DNA from: Brevipalpus yothersi
Taxonomy: Eukaryota; Arthropoda; Arachnida; Trombidiformes; Tenuipalpidae
Assembly: GCA_003956705.1 (NCBI GenBank)
Contig: QZCP01000148.1
Location: 34,887-98,886 of the forward strand
DNA: 64,000 nucleotides
Direction: 5' to 3'
The position numbers were made by a program, and so were the translations under genes. This document shows positions 1 through 14,574 of the stretch, in pieces. Below the pieces are notes generated by a model. It did no database searches, had not been told where the DNA came from, and saw only the letters and a list, made by a program, of their open reading frames with translations. The first letter of the stretch is position 1; every line of letters starts with the position of its first letter.

Positions 1-186
1 GGATCTTTTCCAAACAACTCTCTCCAATCAGAAGCGACCACACGTTCGAATGGCGCTAATGGGATATTCGAGCAAATTTGTTATCGAGGTGTACGATAAC
101 AATATATCAGATGATCGAATTGATTAATTAAAGTAATTAAAGTGATTGCTAAATCATCTTTGGAGAGAGCTGTTCGGAAAAGATCC
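1..186. repeat. Imperfect inverted repeat pair upstream of Lgr1
   Basis: Bases 1-25 and the reverse complement of 162-186 agree at 23 of 25 positions (both differences are transitions), bracketing about 136 bp of AT-rich sequence. This fits a small non-autonomous terminal-inverted-repeat element or a fold-back. The left arm starts at the window edge, so the element may extend outside. No target-site duplication can be judged. Confidence 0.6.
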
Positions 187-500
187 TCCCGTGTCCATGA
201 AATTCATGGAATCCCGGCTTACGATATACCATTAGATGGAGTGATTGTTGATGCCGAAAATTAGGCTCCTCCTCCAGCTCATGGGGGCCACGAGGGATAG
301 AAAGAAAGATCGACGAAATGAGAGAAAAAGAAAGACTTCGAAACTAGAGAGAGAGAGAGAGATATTCTAGAACTTCATGCTTCTTTCGAATCAGTTTCTT
401 ATTTGTAAGTTATTCCCATAGAACAGATCATCTCTCTCTCCCTCTCTCCTCTTTCTATCACTTCCACTATTCCATACATTTACGTCTATCGTTCTTGATC
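187..500 (+). other. 5' flank / probable 5' UTR of Lgr1
   Basis: No gene. It holds a short (AG)n at 346-362 and CT-rich sequence at 429-455. No TATA box or initiator can be called with confidence. Part of it is presumably the Lgr1 leader. Confidence 0.5.
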
Positions 501-1027
501 ATGAAGTCATTGTTTGATATAGTAATTTACTTTATTCTATTAACATTCAACCTTTTCGTCCATGTTTTTACATTAACTTCAAGTGATCATGATTTTCCTT
601 CTGATTTATTGTCCGCTCCTGATGGCTCATTTTTTGGCTCAGTGGTTGATAATGGTACATCATTTGACGGTGATTCTATGGGCAATTTTAATGATGAAGA
701 TGACACTGATCCACGTGAAAATACCTTTCTACCACCACCACCGCCACCTCCCCCACCACCGTTAGACGAAATTAATTTTACATCTTCATCAACATTGCCA
801 CCATCATCATCTACATCATCATCATCATCATCACTGCCAGAAGAAGTGTTTAATCAAATTAATCGAACGCTTCCCAGTATACAAACTAATACTGAAAAAC
901 GTTTGTGTGAGTGTCGAAAAAATAAATTTCGATCACGAACAGGACATTTTTTTCGAATATCGTGTAAATGTGTTGGTGAATTAATCACAGACATTCCAAA
1001 TAATTTGACTCAAGGAGTTTCAGAATT
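501..1027 (+). CDS. Lgr1: Lgr1 exon 1: signal peptide, low-complexity spacer, LRR N-cap
   Basis: Residues 1-176 (L176 split by the intron). A hydrophobic stretch at 8-25 is a good signal peptide. Residues 30-75 are Asp/Ser/Gly-rich, 78-87 are ten prolines, and 94-111 are Ser-rich, coded by an in-frame TCA-repeat tract near 785-832. Cysteines C136, C138, C155 and C157 with the following ITDIPNNL segment form the LRR N-terminal cap. Sequons include N51, N91, N121 and N168. The donor is GTGAGT at 1028, phase 2. An in-frame TTG two codons upstream is not needed as a start. Confidence 0.9.
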
Positions 1028-4000
1028 GTGAGTTTCTTCAAATATTTACCTTCAATAGCCTTTCACATTGAGATTGGAAACTTTCATCTTCTGCCTCTAA
1101 AATTTGAAAAATATCATATCCATTTAATTCAAATTAATCCCTCCTAAAAGGAGTTTGGGGCCTATGGTAGTGTAGAGATGAAAGTTTCCAATTTTAATTC
1201 AAAGATCTATGTTTTTTGTTTCTTTTCCAAAACTTTCCGAGATCAAATCGGCAATCAAATCAACACTTTGACAATTAACTCTGGGCTGTTCAATCTCTAC
1301 ATTCTGAATTGTTGATCCTCATAGATTCTTTCGGAAATCCTACTTATTGAAAACATTCCAATCACCCAACTGACTCTCAATCGAAATAGATTTGATTTCT
1401 AATCTTGTTGTTGATAAAAATTTCCAGTCTAAATTGCTCCGCTCAATCGAAGCAAGATTTTATCGTTTGATTCGAGTAATGTTTATCTAGGGTGAATATT
1501 TTTTGGTCATATTCCTACATGGTGTCAAAAATTTGCTTTTACCACTCTTCATGGCCTCGAAACTGTAGCTCTTCCTTTATCATGTTCACTCTTTTCGAGA
1601 ACGATTCAGTTTCGCCTAATCTGATATCCTTTTTTCCCTATCGATACCATCAGAGAGTGTGAAAAGAGATGGAAACAAAAAACTAGAATTTATAGCTTGC
1701 CCTCAAATTGTTTATGCCTTGATCATGATGACAATGAATTTGGTTGGCATCCAATAATCTATCAAAAAAGTTTTTTTCCATTATTTTCTTCTTCTTCATC
1801 TCTTCCTCCACACTATGTTCACCATCCATGTCAATTTTTTTTCTCACTATATTAAGTATACATATAACCAAAATACTGCACTCAATCACTCGCTGGGAAT
1901 CTTCCGATTCGATGATTCTAACAGAGAATATTTTCATCACCATATTTTAGTGTATATTTTTTTGGTTCTCTCTTTTTCTTTCCCATATATGCTTGATTTT
2001 CCTCTTTATTTTTGGTCCATGATGAACTCTTCCAGTACTACCATTCTTTTTTTGCCCTTTTATCAACCAGAGAGTCCTTTCTTTTTTCATCTTCCATTTG
2101 CATCCATATGAGTAATCAATCGAATTGGAAATGAATTATTCATCAGTAAAGAAGCCACTTCACACCACATAACACTTTATTTATCTATGAATTATCATAG
2201 CAATTTCGCTTTCACACCACTTTCTTACCCGATCAACAATCAAGCGTCAATCAATTTTGCTATGGCAAATTTTTATGGATAAATTTGACCATAAATTTGT
2301 TTACCATTGAAGCGTGCGAAATACTTCTTAACATTTCCAAATTTTTTCCATCTAATAAGGAAAAAAATTCTGATTTTAATTCCAACCATTGTCATGGTCT
2401 CCATCCTATTATTTTTTATATTCACGAGGTCATCCGATTGAATACACAAATATATATAGTCTAATTTCCGAGGATTATTGATCAATTCTTACCCAAAATT
2501 GGCCAATTTTTTTCCCTTCCATTCATGCCATTCCAAAGTGAACCATGCTCTGTGTACATGTAGGACTTAGGTCCGTTTATATACATACACACACACACAC
2601 ACACAATTGATTGGGCTTGAAAAGTGCACCAATGTCCTTGTTGCTTAGTTGATTTAGAGATTAGTGAAGCTGATCGTCTATTCGAGACACCACATGATTC
2701 AATCAACGATATTCCTGGCAACCATAGCCACTACTACCACATTCACTTTCACTCCCTCTCTTTACATTGATTTCGATGTACAGTAGTAGTAGTACAGTAG
2801 TTTATTGTTTTGTTTTTCATTGCTTCATTACTTGATCCAATAGCGAAAGATTTCATTTCGCTTTTATTCTATAGCTTTCTTTCGTTTTTTTTCACAAGGA
2901 TCTACTTTATTGTCTTATTTCTAAGGCTCGATTATGTTAGCCAACGATATGCCTCATTTGTGTTGATGATGGATCAGGATAGCTGATCAATCACCCAAAT
3001 CAGATTAGGTTCTTTTCCTTTTTCTTTATGGTCGTCACTTGAGTCGCTGTCATTCCAAACACACAGACATACAGAAACACAATAGTTGTATGAGAAATTG
3101 GATCATTTTCATTGATATTTTTTATTTCTCAAACATTGGCTTGTCCATACAAGAATGAAGTCAATTCAAAGTTTGTCTAGTGTTCATGAATTGGAAAACT
3201 TTTTTTTTCATGCTTCCATCATCATTCAAAAACTTTTCATAGGTTGTCACTGTATCTGATTATTGTTATCATATTTTTCAGAGGCTATTGTCATGTAGTT
3301 GTGTTTATCGCTATTCATTGGTGGCAGACTTATCGCTTCATTTTTCGACTTTCAAACTTTTTTCAACAAGAGGCTGACACTTCATGATAGACTTATCTTT
3401 TTCCAATTCGATTTGAATGCGAATTCTTCAAACCTTCCTAAAGTTTTGATAGAAAATATCCAATCTTATCGAATGATATACTGATATATTGCTCAATCCA
3501 GAATTGATGAAAACACTTGCAACCATGATGATAAGTCAAACACCTACAACTCGAAAGTTTTTTCTGTGTGTCAAGAAAGTCCAATGATACAGCCTAGGGT
3601 CTTCAAACTTTTCTATAAGATCTTGGTGTGTTTAATATACATCCGGCATAATCCTCATGAAACCTTTGGATTTAATGAAAGATCAGGAACATCCAAATCT
3701 GATTGATACACCGTAGCTTTACCGTTAAGCTAGATGGCCAACATCTTTTATCCCTTCTCTTTCATCATCTTATATCGTTTCCTTATTCCTCTGTTTTTCT
3801 TCTTTTCTCTCTTTTCTCTCTTTAATCTCACTTTTCTCTCTCTCTCTCTATCTATCCATGCTACTTTCTCACTTTGATGAATTATTCCAATTACTTGCCA
3901 GTAAATTCCCGGAAATCGTATCAAAGTCAATACATACAAGGGAAGAGAGAGAGAAAGCAAAAGAAATAGGCAAAGTTTGGTTAGATACTAAGAACGAGAT

Positions 4001-5214
4001 TCATCCTTTGGGAAGAATTCAATGGCTTACCAAGTGTGTTGCAACATCAATAACCATGGTCATTGAGACAAAAGATGCTATCAATTCACAATGAAGGCTC
4101 TAACTTACTCATGGCATAATGGATAATGGCTATACTTTTTGAATTCATGGCCAGTCATTGATAAATTTTGATACAATTCTCACATATGTGAGAATACATA
4201 GAACACCGAACAGAATCCTCTATTTATGCTGATTCTCAATAAAAAATGATCAGAAGGTATCTCAAACCATGAAAAATTCTCACTTCTTTCAGTTTCTCGT
4301 GGTATGATATTGCTCAGCTCAAAAATCATTACTCGATGGGATGAGAAAACAGGGGTATTTCATACTCATGGGTATCTTTTAACTGTTCTCTCATTTATGG
4401 AAATCGACTTCAGGAATTAAGAATAAAAGTTATTAAGAATTTCGAATGCACTTGAAAATTCATTTCCGAAATATGATACCATTGGCTGCATATATTTTGC
4501 ATTAAAATTAAGTATCATGACCGAAGCATTGAAATTAATTTCTTTTCAATCATCCTGATGGAAATGCATAATAATTTGTTTCACAAGTGGAATGCTTCCT
4601 CCCGAATTGACGATACCTCATTTTCTATCAGTCATATTGATTTTCTGCCCGAAAAATGCATGGGGGATACCAATTTTCACCCCCAATTCTTGCAGAAACT
4701 AGTATGACATCGAAAACTTTCTTTTTTCTGCAGATTTTTCTCACCGGGATTTTTCACACTATTTAAGTGTATTCTTAGAGCTTCTTGAGGAAAAAGAGAT
4801 GAACTTTTGGGTTGAAAAAAAGGAAAAAAATGAAAATTTCACAGCACTTAATCTTGAATTACCTATCATGAAAATAATTTTTCATCAATGGTTTTCTTGC
4901 TTTTCTCATCGCAATCTTAAAAAAACTAATTATATCAAGATAATTGAATTTGATCTGGATTAGATGTTGATTTGTTTTCGTGATTGCTCAACTGCCCTTT
5001 CATTTGATTCAAACAAACCCTTCAACATTCTATTGAACTTCTAACCACTATCATGATGGACTAGATTTGTTGCGAGAGTAAGAGAAAGAGGGACTCGATA
5101 TTCTATCCAAAGAATTCTCCCGATTCTTCATTGTTCACGAACAGATATCTATCCCCCATTCTTGACATGGGAGTGCAATTTCATCCAAAAACTGTGGGTT
5201 TTATTTCCGTTTGA

Positions 5215-5267
<53 letters not shown>

Positions 5268-5794
5268 ACTGATCTCTACCTACGAAACTCCGTCATTTTC
5301 ACACTTCATGCTCAATTCAATCACTATTTTTTACTTTCCTTTTCCCTTAATCAGATATTTATCATCAATTGGAATCCAAGTGCTCACAAGCAAAGCTCTA
5401 CGGGTATATTCTTCCTCTCTAGAAGATTTGTAAGTATTACATACTCTTTCTCTCTCCCTCTCTTCGAATGATATTTCCTTGACTAGCTTGTGAGATGATT
5501 TTTTTTCTCATCTCATTTTTCTTTTCCTTCTCATGTATGAACGAGCTTTCAGTTTTCTCTCTCTTTCAACTTTCTCGTCTTTCTTTAACAGCTTTTAGTT
5601 GCGGAAAAAAATTTGCACAAAATTGTGTACGGAATACTTCTCTGGGGGTGCATATTCATGCTGGCATATTGAGCTAATTAATCACTCAACGTTGAAATGA
5701 GCATTAAATCCCATTACTCTTGTCTGCTCCTTAACACCTCTCTCGAAGTCTTATCTTCTTTCCACTTAATTGAATCGCAATTTACACCTTACAT

Positions 5795-5835
<41 letters not shown>

Positions 5836-8800
5836 ACATATTACAACCATTAAGGTTGAACAATGTTGAATAGGTCATCTCAAATTCCACAGAAACCATC
5901 AGCCAAGCCCTACTTGTCAACTTGTCTTGACATCAATAAGTCTTTGGTTTGACCTTAATCATATATTAATCTTGCATGAACTGTTCATCATATTTCTTTT
6001 TTCTCATGATTTCTGTCTTCTTCTTCTTCTCAGTCTTCTTACTTGAAAGTCTAGTGAGCCATAGAGAAGTTTATTTTCCTTTGATTATGCTCCTTATACA
6101 CTAGTGATCAAAACAACATTTTTTTGGCGAGGAAAACATTTCTCATCATATGATCATGAATTCCAGGTCTCATCTAGGGAATTTTGAGCTAAAATTTGGG
6201 TGTTTATCGAGGGTTTAGCTAATCAGTGGTTAGCATTCGAACATTTCCAAATCACTTGGGTGGGATTATCTTCCACAGAATCTTTCTGATCGTTTATTCG
6301 ATTCCCATAATCATTCTCCTCTCTGGGGATATGCAAGGTCCTGATAATCTACACCTTTAACATACCTCAAAAAGTATTCAAAACCTCCTCTGTAAAAAGA
6401 AAAATACTTTGACAAGAATGAACATTCTAATTTGCTAAGGATAACTTCGTTTCTTTTCATTCCTCAGCATGTCTAGACATGATCATGATAGTATGAATTC
6501 ATTGCCCGTCTCTTCATTTTAAGGGAGAGTGGGATGTAAAAAAGATACATGGTGCATAAGATTAAATGAAAAATGAACATCAAATCTAGGAAATAATAAA
6601 GAAAAACAAAAGTTCTAGAAACATTCTTATGTCAACTTGTTTTGCTTGGAATGCTCACCAGTACGGAATGAGAGGAATACTCTTTGAGAGCGTGTTGAGA
6701 AGAAAATTGGTTATAGTTGCTTTAATAGTCGACCTTTTAGAGTCATCGAACCTAATAATGAAATTAGCTATTCAAATTGAGACCTTTTGAAACTAACATT
6801 TCGAATATTCTTTTCCTCTCAACAGGTACTTGGATTCAGCAAAAAGCTTAAAGCGAATAGAACCTGGTGCTTTTGCCAATTTATCACGACTTAGAACAAT
6901 GTAAGTCGATTTTTATTGTCCATCTGTCCTCCATTTTGTATCCTCCAGCATTCTCGTTCTGATATTTCGCTAGCAATTTGATTTTACTTTCATGATAACC
7001 GAGCTTGTCAAAAATCATGTTAGCCAAGAGGTATTCTCAACCACTTATTGGAATCTAGAATATGGGCTTGATGATTGAATCAATTCCTTCTGTTGACATA
7101 CATCCTCTATTCTCATCAAATGATATCTTCTACTTTCAAACCCAAGATTGCATCATGAGCCCATTCCGTTCAAATAGTATGATGACAAATGCTTACTCCG
7201 AATTGCATGAACATTTCATTTTTCTTATTGCTTTTCGGCAAAACTAACACTACACTGACAAGCTTATCAAAAGAAACTGAATTTTATCGCTTGAACTTTA
7301 CTGATCCTCAAATGTTCATCGATAATGTTTCCAATTTCATCGGGTTTCCATGAGAAATATCATCCTCTATCGAATGAAAATAGCACCTCTCTTTTTCTTC
7401 CATAAACATGAGCTTTCAACACAAAAAAACAACTATTCGATCAAATTGAATCTATTATCAAGAGAGAAGATACGGCAAAATGATAAAGCCCACTACTGAT
7501 CGAACTTTACTTGAAAGCCATTGACCACATTGGCCATAAAAGATGATACACGTGTGGATGCATTAATGCTCTCACTGTTATCCTCCTCTCAGAGGAATTT
7601 GATCCAATAGTTGTATCTTGTGAATAGGAAGAGACTGCTGTTGAGATGAAGAGAGAAAATTCATCTCTCTCTCTCTTTCTTCCTCTCTTTAATCCTTTAT
7701 TTCTTTATGGTTCGAAAAAGAGATGTAGCACTTTATATACAGTTTTGTGAGTAAAAGTTCGCATTTTCAGTCTCATGAATGAATTTTTAAGTTACTCTGA
7801 CGAGGTGGATGTAGAGTTAGATGTAACTTCTTAATATAAGCTGCCTTGTGCACTTGGTTCCTCTCCGATTTCCTATGGTCAACTCAATGTCATTTAGTTT
7901 CACTTCAAGATGACATGTTTGAATTTTACAAGTATGAATCAGAGAAAAAGTGTTAGCTTATTATAGTTCTTGAAGCTTCCAGTTTCACGTGGTTTTTCAA
8001 ATAGGCCATAGACGAAGAGAGGCATGAAAAGAGTTTCTTCTGATGGTCAAAAAATGGAACATTCTGTATTAGCCCATAAATGTGGAGAAGAGAATATCAC
8101 GTTCTCTTTTGAGTATATTGCCAACCTATATCAGAGCTATACCCTTTGAGAGAAGGATAAATGTTCTAAAATTAGCTCAATTGGATCATTCATCCAGCAT
8201 CTTGTGGGAAGTTTAAAGTTTCGCTCTTATCATGAAAAGGTTGTACCATATAATAGTCCTTATAATTTTGCCTCATTCTTGATAGCTTTGAGATCCTATC
8301 CACTTTTACCAATCCTTTCCTTTTCTAATTAGATCAATTAGTACCATCCAATCAGGATCACTAAGATTTGAATTTTGGTAAATAAATTTTTTGACAAAGT
8401 TCTTTCGAATTCAGGTGCATTTTTTGATATATAAAGCACGATAGGAGTCAAAAAGTTTTGAAAAAATTGATTCTTAAGAGGTTAGATGTCTAAGTGTTGA
8501 CATTCTCGTAGGGACAGGAAAATTGATATGTCCTGGAAGACTTAGAATGGTTATTAGTTCAAATGGATCGGAATGATCAGTTTGAGAAAAAATATATAGT
8601 TCAAGATCTCGAAAAGAGCTCACAAAAGAAGGATTTCCCTACTATACTGGAAGGGAATATCCTGTAACTGATTCGATTGACTTGATCATTTGATTCGTCT
8701 TTCTATCTCCTCAATCAAATTACTGCCACCCAAATCTAATGCAAACTCTCTTCACTACTGTGGTTTAACCTATTTATCTCAAATTCTGCCTCGTATTATT

Positions 8801-11800
8801 CAAATTTGAACAAGTTTTGTTGATAAAAGAGTGTGAAAACTCACATAAATACAGCTCATATCTATCAATTCTTTCTGAACAACATTCGTGTCTCACTTAC
8901 ACTTCAAAATAATATGAGTTGACTTCATTCCTAGACTAGATTTATTAAGACATGTGAAAGTAAGCAGAAATTTCTCTCTCTCTCTCTCTCTATCTATCTC
9001 TCTCTCTCTCTTTCATTTGCTCTCTTGATCAGAAGTCAAAGAATATCGAAAGGAATAACTTTGACAATTCTCGAGGAGATATACTTCCTTCTCTTCTTTC
9101 TCCTTCTAGTTGAATGAGCCGGAGAACTGTGTGAATTATAAATGAGAGCGCCCAATGTCATGTTGGAACTCTTACTATTACTATATGGAATCATCATCAT
9201 TTATGGAATTGAATATCAGGGTTCAATGAGTGTCTCGAATTCATACTGTATCATGGACAGATCAAATTCGATATTCTTCACTCCATCTTCCTTCGAATTA
9301 CATGATTTATGAAGCTAATCACTGCCCACTATACAGCCTCACACAGTCTATTGATTCTATATCCACTAGTGTATTGTTCCAAGCGTGCACATTCGCTCAC
9401 ATAAATACATGATTGAAGTGGTGAAGGAATGCCACTACAACTTTGGGTATATGATGATATATAAAATATCTCAACATTTGTAATCCTCACATAAACAGTG
9501 TTGATGCATTATCTCATATGTACATATATAATGATAGTATGAGCCAAGCAGAAATCATATCATGCTTCTGGCGAAAGGGAAGAGAGAGCGATTTGATGAT
9601 CTGTTAATGAATTTGTGATCATTTAAATTTGAAGAAAATAGAGAGAATGAGAGAGAAATTTTCATCCAATATAATATATCGTAGTCATAATGACTACAAT
9701 ATCTGAATTTTTGAGCATCTCATAGCATGTTATAAAGGAAGTGGAATAATTTCTCTCAATTAGTCTGCGACGATACCATTTCCTATGAATTGATAATTAA
9801 CATAGATATTTTTCTAACTATCATATCTTCATTATATCTTCTTTTTCAATAGATCCATCAATCTAGCTCCATTACTGACCATTATACCTGATGGTGTTTT
9901 CTTGGGAACACTTCCAAATCTAAGAGTATTGTAAGTTTCCACTTTCATTCATATATTCTGGAGTATCATGCTGTGCTTTTGACACTGTATTCCCTCTCCC
10001 TGAACCTTAGAATGATCAATCACCCTTTGATCAAGTGCTAAAAATGTGAATTTCACTGGTTTGATTAATGATGTCATCGATAACAGGAGTAAACCTTTTT
10101 GCAGTACTATCACAGATACACTCTATCCATTCACGATGATGATCTTCTTGAATACATTTCTTGATTCAGCATGACTCCATGATCAACCGTCATTTGATAT
10201 AGTGATATGGAAAGTGTTCTGGAGAGGAATTCTTCTTGAGTCTCATGCTAACTTATAGACATGGATACAATGAATCTGTGTTCAAAATTTCAGTCGATTT
10301 TCTTCTGATGGAAGAAAAGGAAGAATCAATATCGTAGCTGGATTCACTGTATTATTTTTCTTACTGCTAGCCATTCGTGTCTTTTGAACTTGGTATTGAC
10401 ATTTGAATGGACTATGAGACTGATTCGAGATTCTTCAATCTTTGAAGGCAAAATCCTCTTGAATCCATGCAGAAATGACTTGCTCCTCAACCTTATTCAC
10501 TGTTTTCCTTGTGTGTTTTTCTTTTTTCCACAGAAGAATTGTTCGATCTGGCCTAGAAGTGCTACCTTCTTTAAATTATTTGGGATCTCAAAGTATAATT
10601 TCAATAATGTGAGTATTTTTTCTCTGAAAGTCAAAAAGCTTGACCAAAAGATTGGATTGACCAGTACTTTGAGTTGGATTTGAATTTGTTTAGTTTATCC
10701 TTTCTCTCTACCAGAATTTTTATGCTCTCTTTATATGCTTCTCTTCCAATCTTCATAAAGTCTTGGACAATCATTCTCAGAATACTATCCTTCCATGAAG
10801 TCTGGCATTTTTCTTCAGTATAGAAAAAGAATATCTTCTCTTACTTTAATACCTCTCAGATGATATATGTTATTTGAGTTGGGAATAGTATAAAGCTCAT
10901 ATTTTAGATACTTCTTAACGCGATCAGTAACATTATTGTGCATCTCTCATCTGACCAACTAAGAGATGCTCACATTTTTAAGAGGTTTTTAGGGTCTGTT
11001 GTAGAATGATTTATACCATATGGCATGTATACCGTACTTGTGGATCATACTTTTTTTGTATGTCTCAAAATATAAGGGAATATTTTTTTCTTGGGGCAAT
11101 ATATATCTTATATATGATTGACGATCATCACTAGAGGAAAAAAGAGTGAAATTCTCATGAAAACAACCCAAGAACGAGTATCTCTTCAAGATTATCCTTG
11201 TGAACCAAAAGTTTTTTCTCCAACTAAATCTGTATCATTGAATTAATGGTTATGTCTGTTTTCATGGAGATTTTTCTTACTCTTTCCTCGATAAGTAAAT
11301 AATCAATCATACTGATTGTCCAAATTCCATGAGATTCGGAAGTATTGGTTCAAAATTTCCATGTCATTATCGTTTATGATTATTGATTTTATGAAAAATT
11401 TCATCGTCAGATTCCATATTTCAGCTATCTACACTTACACATTTTTATGCATGAATTCTGTAAATCAGATTTTGAAGTAAAAGTCCTTTAAGAGTCTAAA
11501 TTTTCATGAAGATAAATTTTTACCGAATATTCTGGGATTTTTTCATACCTCCAAGGCTTTTTGAGGATATTTTTGTTACAATATTTTCATTTCATATTTT
11601 TTATTTATTCTCTTGATGTTATACCATTACTGACTTTGTGATTATCAATCTACTTGCAGAGATTTTGATAGTAATCAATTGAAAAATGTTTCACGTGAAT
11701 CAGTTAAAGTGAGAGCTGGAAGCTTGTAAGTAAAATTTCAATCTTTTTTCACAGTTATAACTATATTCCCAAACAGGTATGTTCGAGTGCATAAGTATTC

Positions 11801-14193
11801 CTTTTCAAAATTTCAAGCTCATCAACAATTCTACTGAGCCTTATTGATCAGGAAATAAAACTGACTTCTACTAAGAACATTTTTATTATGTACTCTTTTC
11901 AACACCTTTTAATGCTGGCACTATATTAAAACAAATTTTCCACCTCTTTTCAACTAAATATAAGCATGCCAATCTCAATTTACTTCACAGTCTAGCTCAT
12001 GCATATAGCCTCAAGCATGAGAATCCAGTGAACATCAGATGAAAATATGATTCACTCCAAAGCACATGAGATGCCTTGTTATCAGTATGACTCTAGTGTT
12101 AAATATAAATTAAATTTCTCTTCCTCTCTTTTTCTCCTATCTTTTTCTTCTTTAAAATTTGTCCATTACTTTTCGCTCTCACTTTCATTTTCTTGGTGAA
12201 AAGTGAAAATATTCCGGAATTCCGATTCTCTGTGGCCCATGCCTTCCCAAGGAGATGCTGGATGAGTGTGTATGCGTGAAACTTTTGAATTTGTTTCCTG
12301 ATATATTCGAATTATTTCATCTTCTTCAACTCCTTCTTCTCTCTCTCTATCTGGCTTCATATATTTATACGTTCTCTCTTGTTATGGCCCAGGAAATAAG
12401 TTTATATACATCAAAGTGAAGCATGATGCTACAAGAATAGAGTTTACCAGACCATGCCCATTAGAATTGTGAAAGAAAACGGAATAGCCTCCAGAATGAC
12501 ACCCATCCACACTTGATTCGCATGTTGTCATATCGAATTTTAGCATAAGAGTGAGTGAAAGCGAGAGAGAAGAATTAGAAGATAGAAGGATAAGAGAATA
12601 TTTTCCATCTCATCTCAGCATGATACATACACATGATGTTGGTATACATGGTATCTGGAATACCGGATATAGCTAATTCACTGTTCCACTCTCTTCTCTT
12701 CCTCTTTTTTTTCGAAAGCATACACGTTATATATAAAGGCATACAAACTTATACTTTAAGTAACTCACACTACTTCTACTGGTACACTGCTATTACTATT
12801 ACTTTTACAATGAGCAAGGCATTTGGCACACTTTCATTGTGAGAGTGGAGAAAAAAAACTAGACCTTTTGAGGAGAAAATAAACCTCCAAAAAAAGTAGC
12901 AGTATACTTGTCATGAAGTGAACACTTTTTTGCTGCATGCTATATACATGTACATGTATATTGTGAATTGGAACAGAAGAGTATCCAAAATAAAGCTTTA
13001 ACAAATAGTCATTTTATGTGTCAAACAGAATTGCTTATGCATTTCGAATGAATAACAATGATGAACACGTTTCTCTTTTAACCTTTTTTTTCCCACCATT
13101 CATCTTTCTCTTTCTCTTTCTCTATGTACAGGAATTTGGACTACAATAACATTGAATTTGTGGATAGTATGGCCTTTTCAGGATCCGAAATATCTAAATT
13201 GTAAGCCCACGTATATATATATATAAGTAACTGTTTTCACAAGTGTATCTTTCGTATGTATATTTATGTGTGTGTCTGTTCAGATCTATACTTTATTTAA
13301 TCGATCAGATACACATACATACAGAGGATGTTTCCAAGTAATATCAGTTTCTTTTCCTGAATCCTCATCTCTCATGGTACACATGCTTATGCCCACACAC
13401 AATCCCAGAGAGCGATATACATACGGTACAATCTATATACAGTCATTCACTTTTGAGAAGAGAACTTTTAGGAAAGAATGAAGAACCTTAAAGAAAGAGA
13501 GAAGAAGGTCCGAGTGAGGGGATTAAAAATCTAGTCGACTTTCGAAATGAGTGAAGAGTTTTCCGGAAACAGAGAAAGTCTTTCTGGAATGGGTGAAGAA
13601 AGATCGACACGAGCGCCAGAAATAGCGATCAGACAAGTTTTTTGCCATTGAAAAGTATGGTCATTTTTTGACCTTACACGCTCACACAGTGTCAGGGAGC
13701 CGATTTCTTCACCCTTCTCTGAAAATCCTTCTCTGTTTTCGTCGAGCTCTTCACTCTTTTCTGAAATCGGACTCAATCCTAATCTCTCCAAGGGTATCTT
13801 CTTCTCTCTTTTCTGAAACTCTTCCATTCACTTCTGAATGTGTCTCTTCTCAAACTTTAATGACTGTACTACTAGCTACTTGTATAATTGTCAACTCTAG
13901 AAGCTTACCCAATGCCTAGATGATGGAGAGAGAGAGATATATATATAAAAAGGCCGAGAAGAAGTATGGATGAATGTGCACTCCTAGTGAATGTCTATTG
14001 TAATGCCCAGAATGGATGCTGTAGGAAGTCTAGTTTTTCATTCTTATTCTCTTTTCCTCATATTACTATTTGATTCACTTTCCATCTACATTATTCCATT
14101 GATTTACTTCGGAGAATACCCTTCAATACATGAGGTAGGATTCTCAGTAGCATGCAAATGCTCAGTTTATCTAGTGAACTAGTGATGTTTCCC

Positions 14194-14253
<60 letters not shown>

Positions 14254-14532
14254 ATTGAATGTCTATTTCTATTCAGCCCCAGGATAGAAATATGAGACCT
14301 CAAATTGATGGAGAATAATATTTGCTCTATTCATATAACATTTTTTTTCTCATTTCATCGATCATTGTTATCGGAAAAGTTTGTGTGACAATTTTATTTG
14401 TATTTATTTGTAGTTTGTGCATGTGAATGCAAAATATTTTAAGCTCCTCACGTTTGACTTCTGATCCAATTATTGATGATATGTATTCTATGCAATATTT
14501 GTACAAGTGTTTGTGTTGATTTTTTTGTGCCT

Positions 14533-14574
<42 letters not shown>

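Larger units (their letters stand above)
1028..6825 (+). other. Lgr1 intron 1
   Basis: 5.8-kb non-coding intron (GTGAGT ... CAACAG). It holds (AC)n at 2587-2605, (CT)23 at 5219-5264 and (TG)n at 5797-5833. The short open frames inside lack any family pattern. Confidence 0.8.

Noticed and set aside
13531..13827. 98-residue minus-strand open frame with repeated SEKxEE-like units
   Set aside because: Coincides with the fold-back/tandem repeat in Lgr1 intron 6; the protein repetition follows from the DNA repeat.
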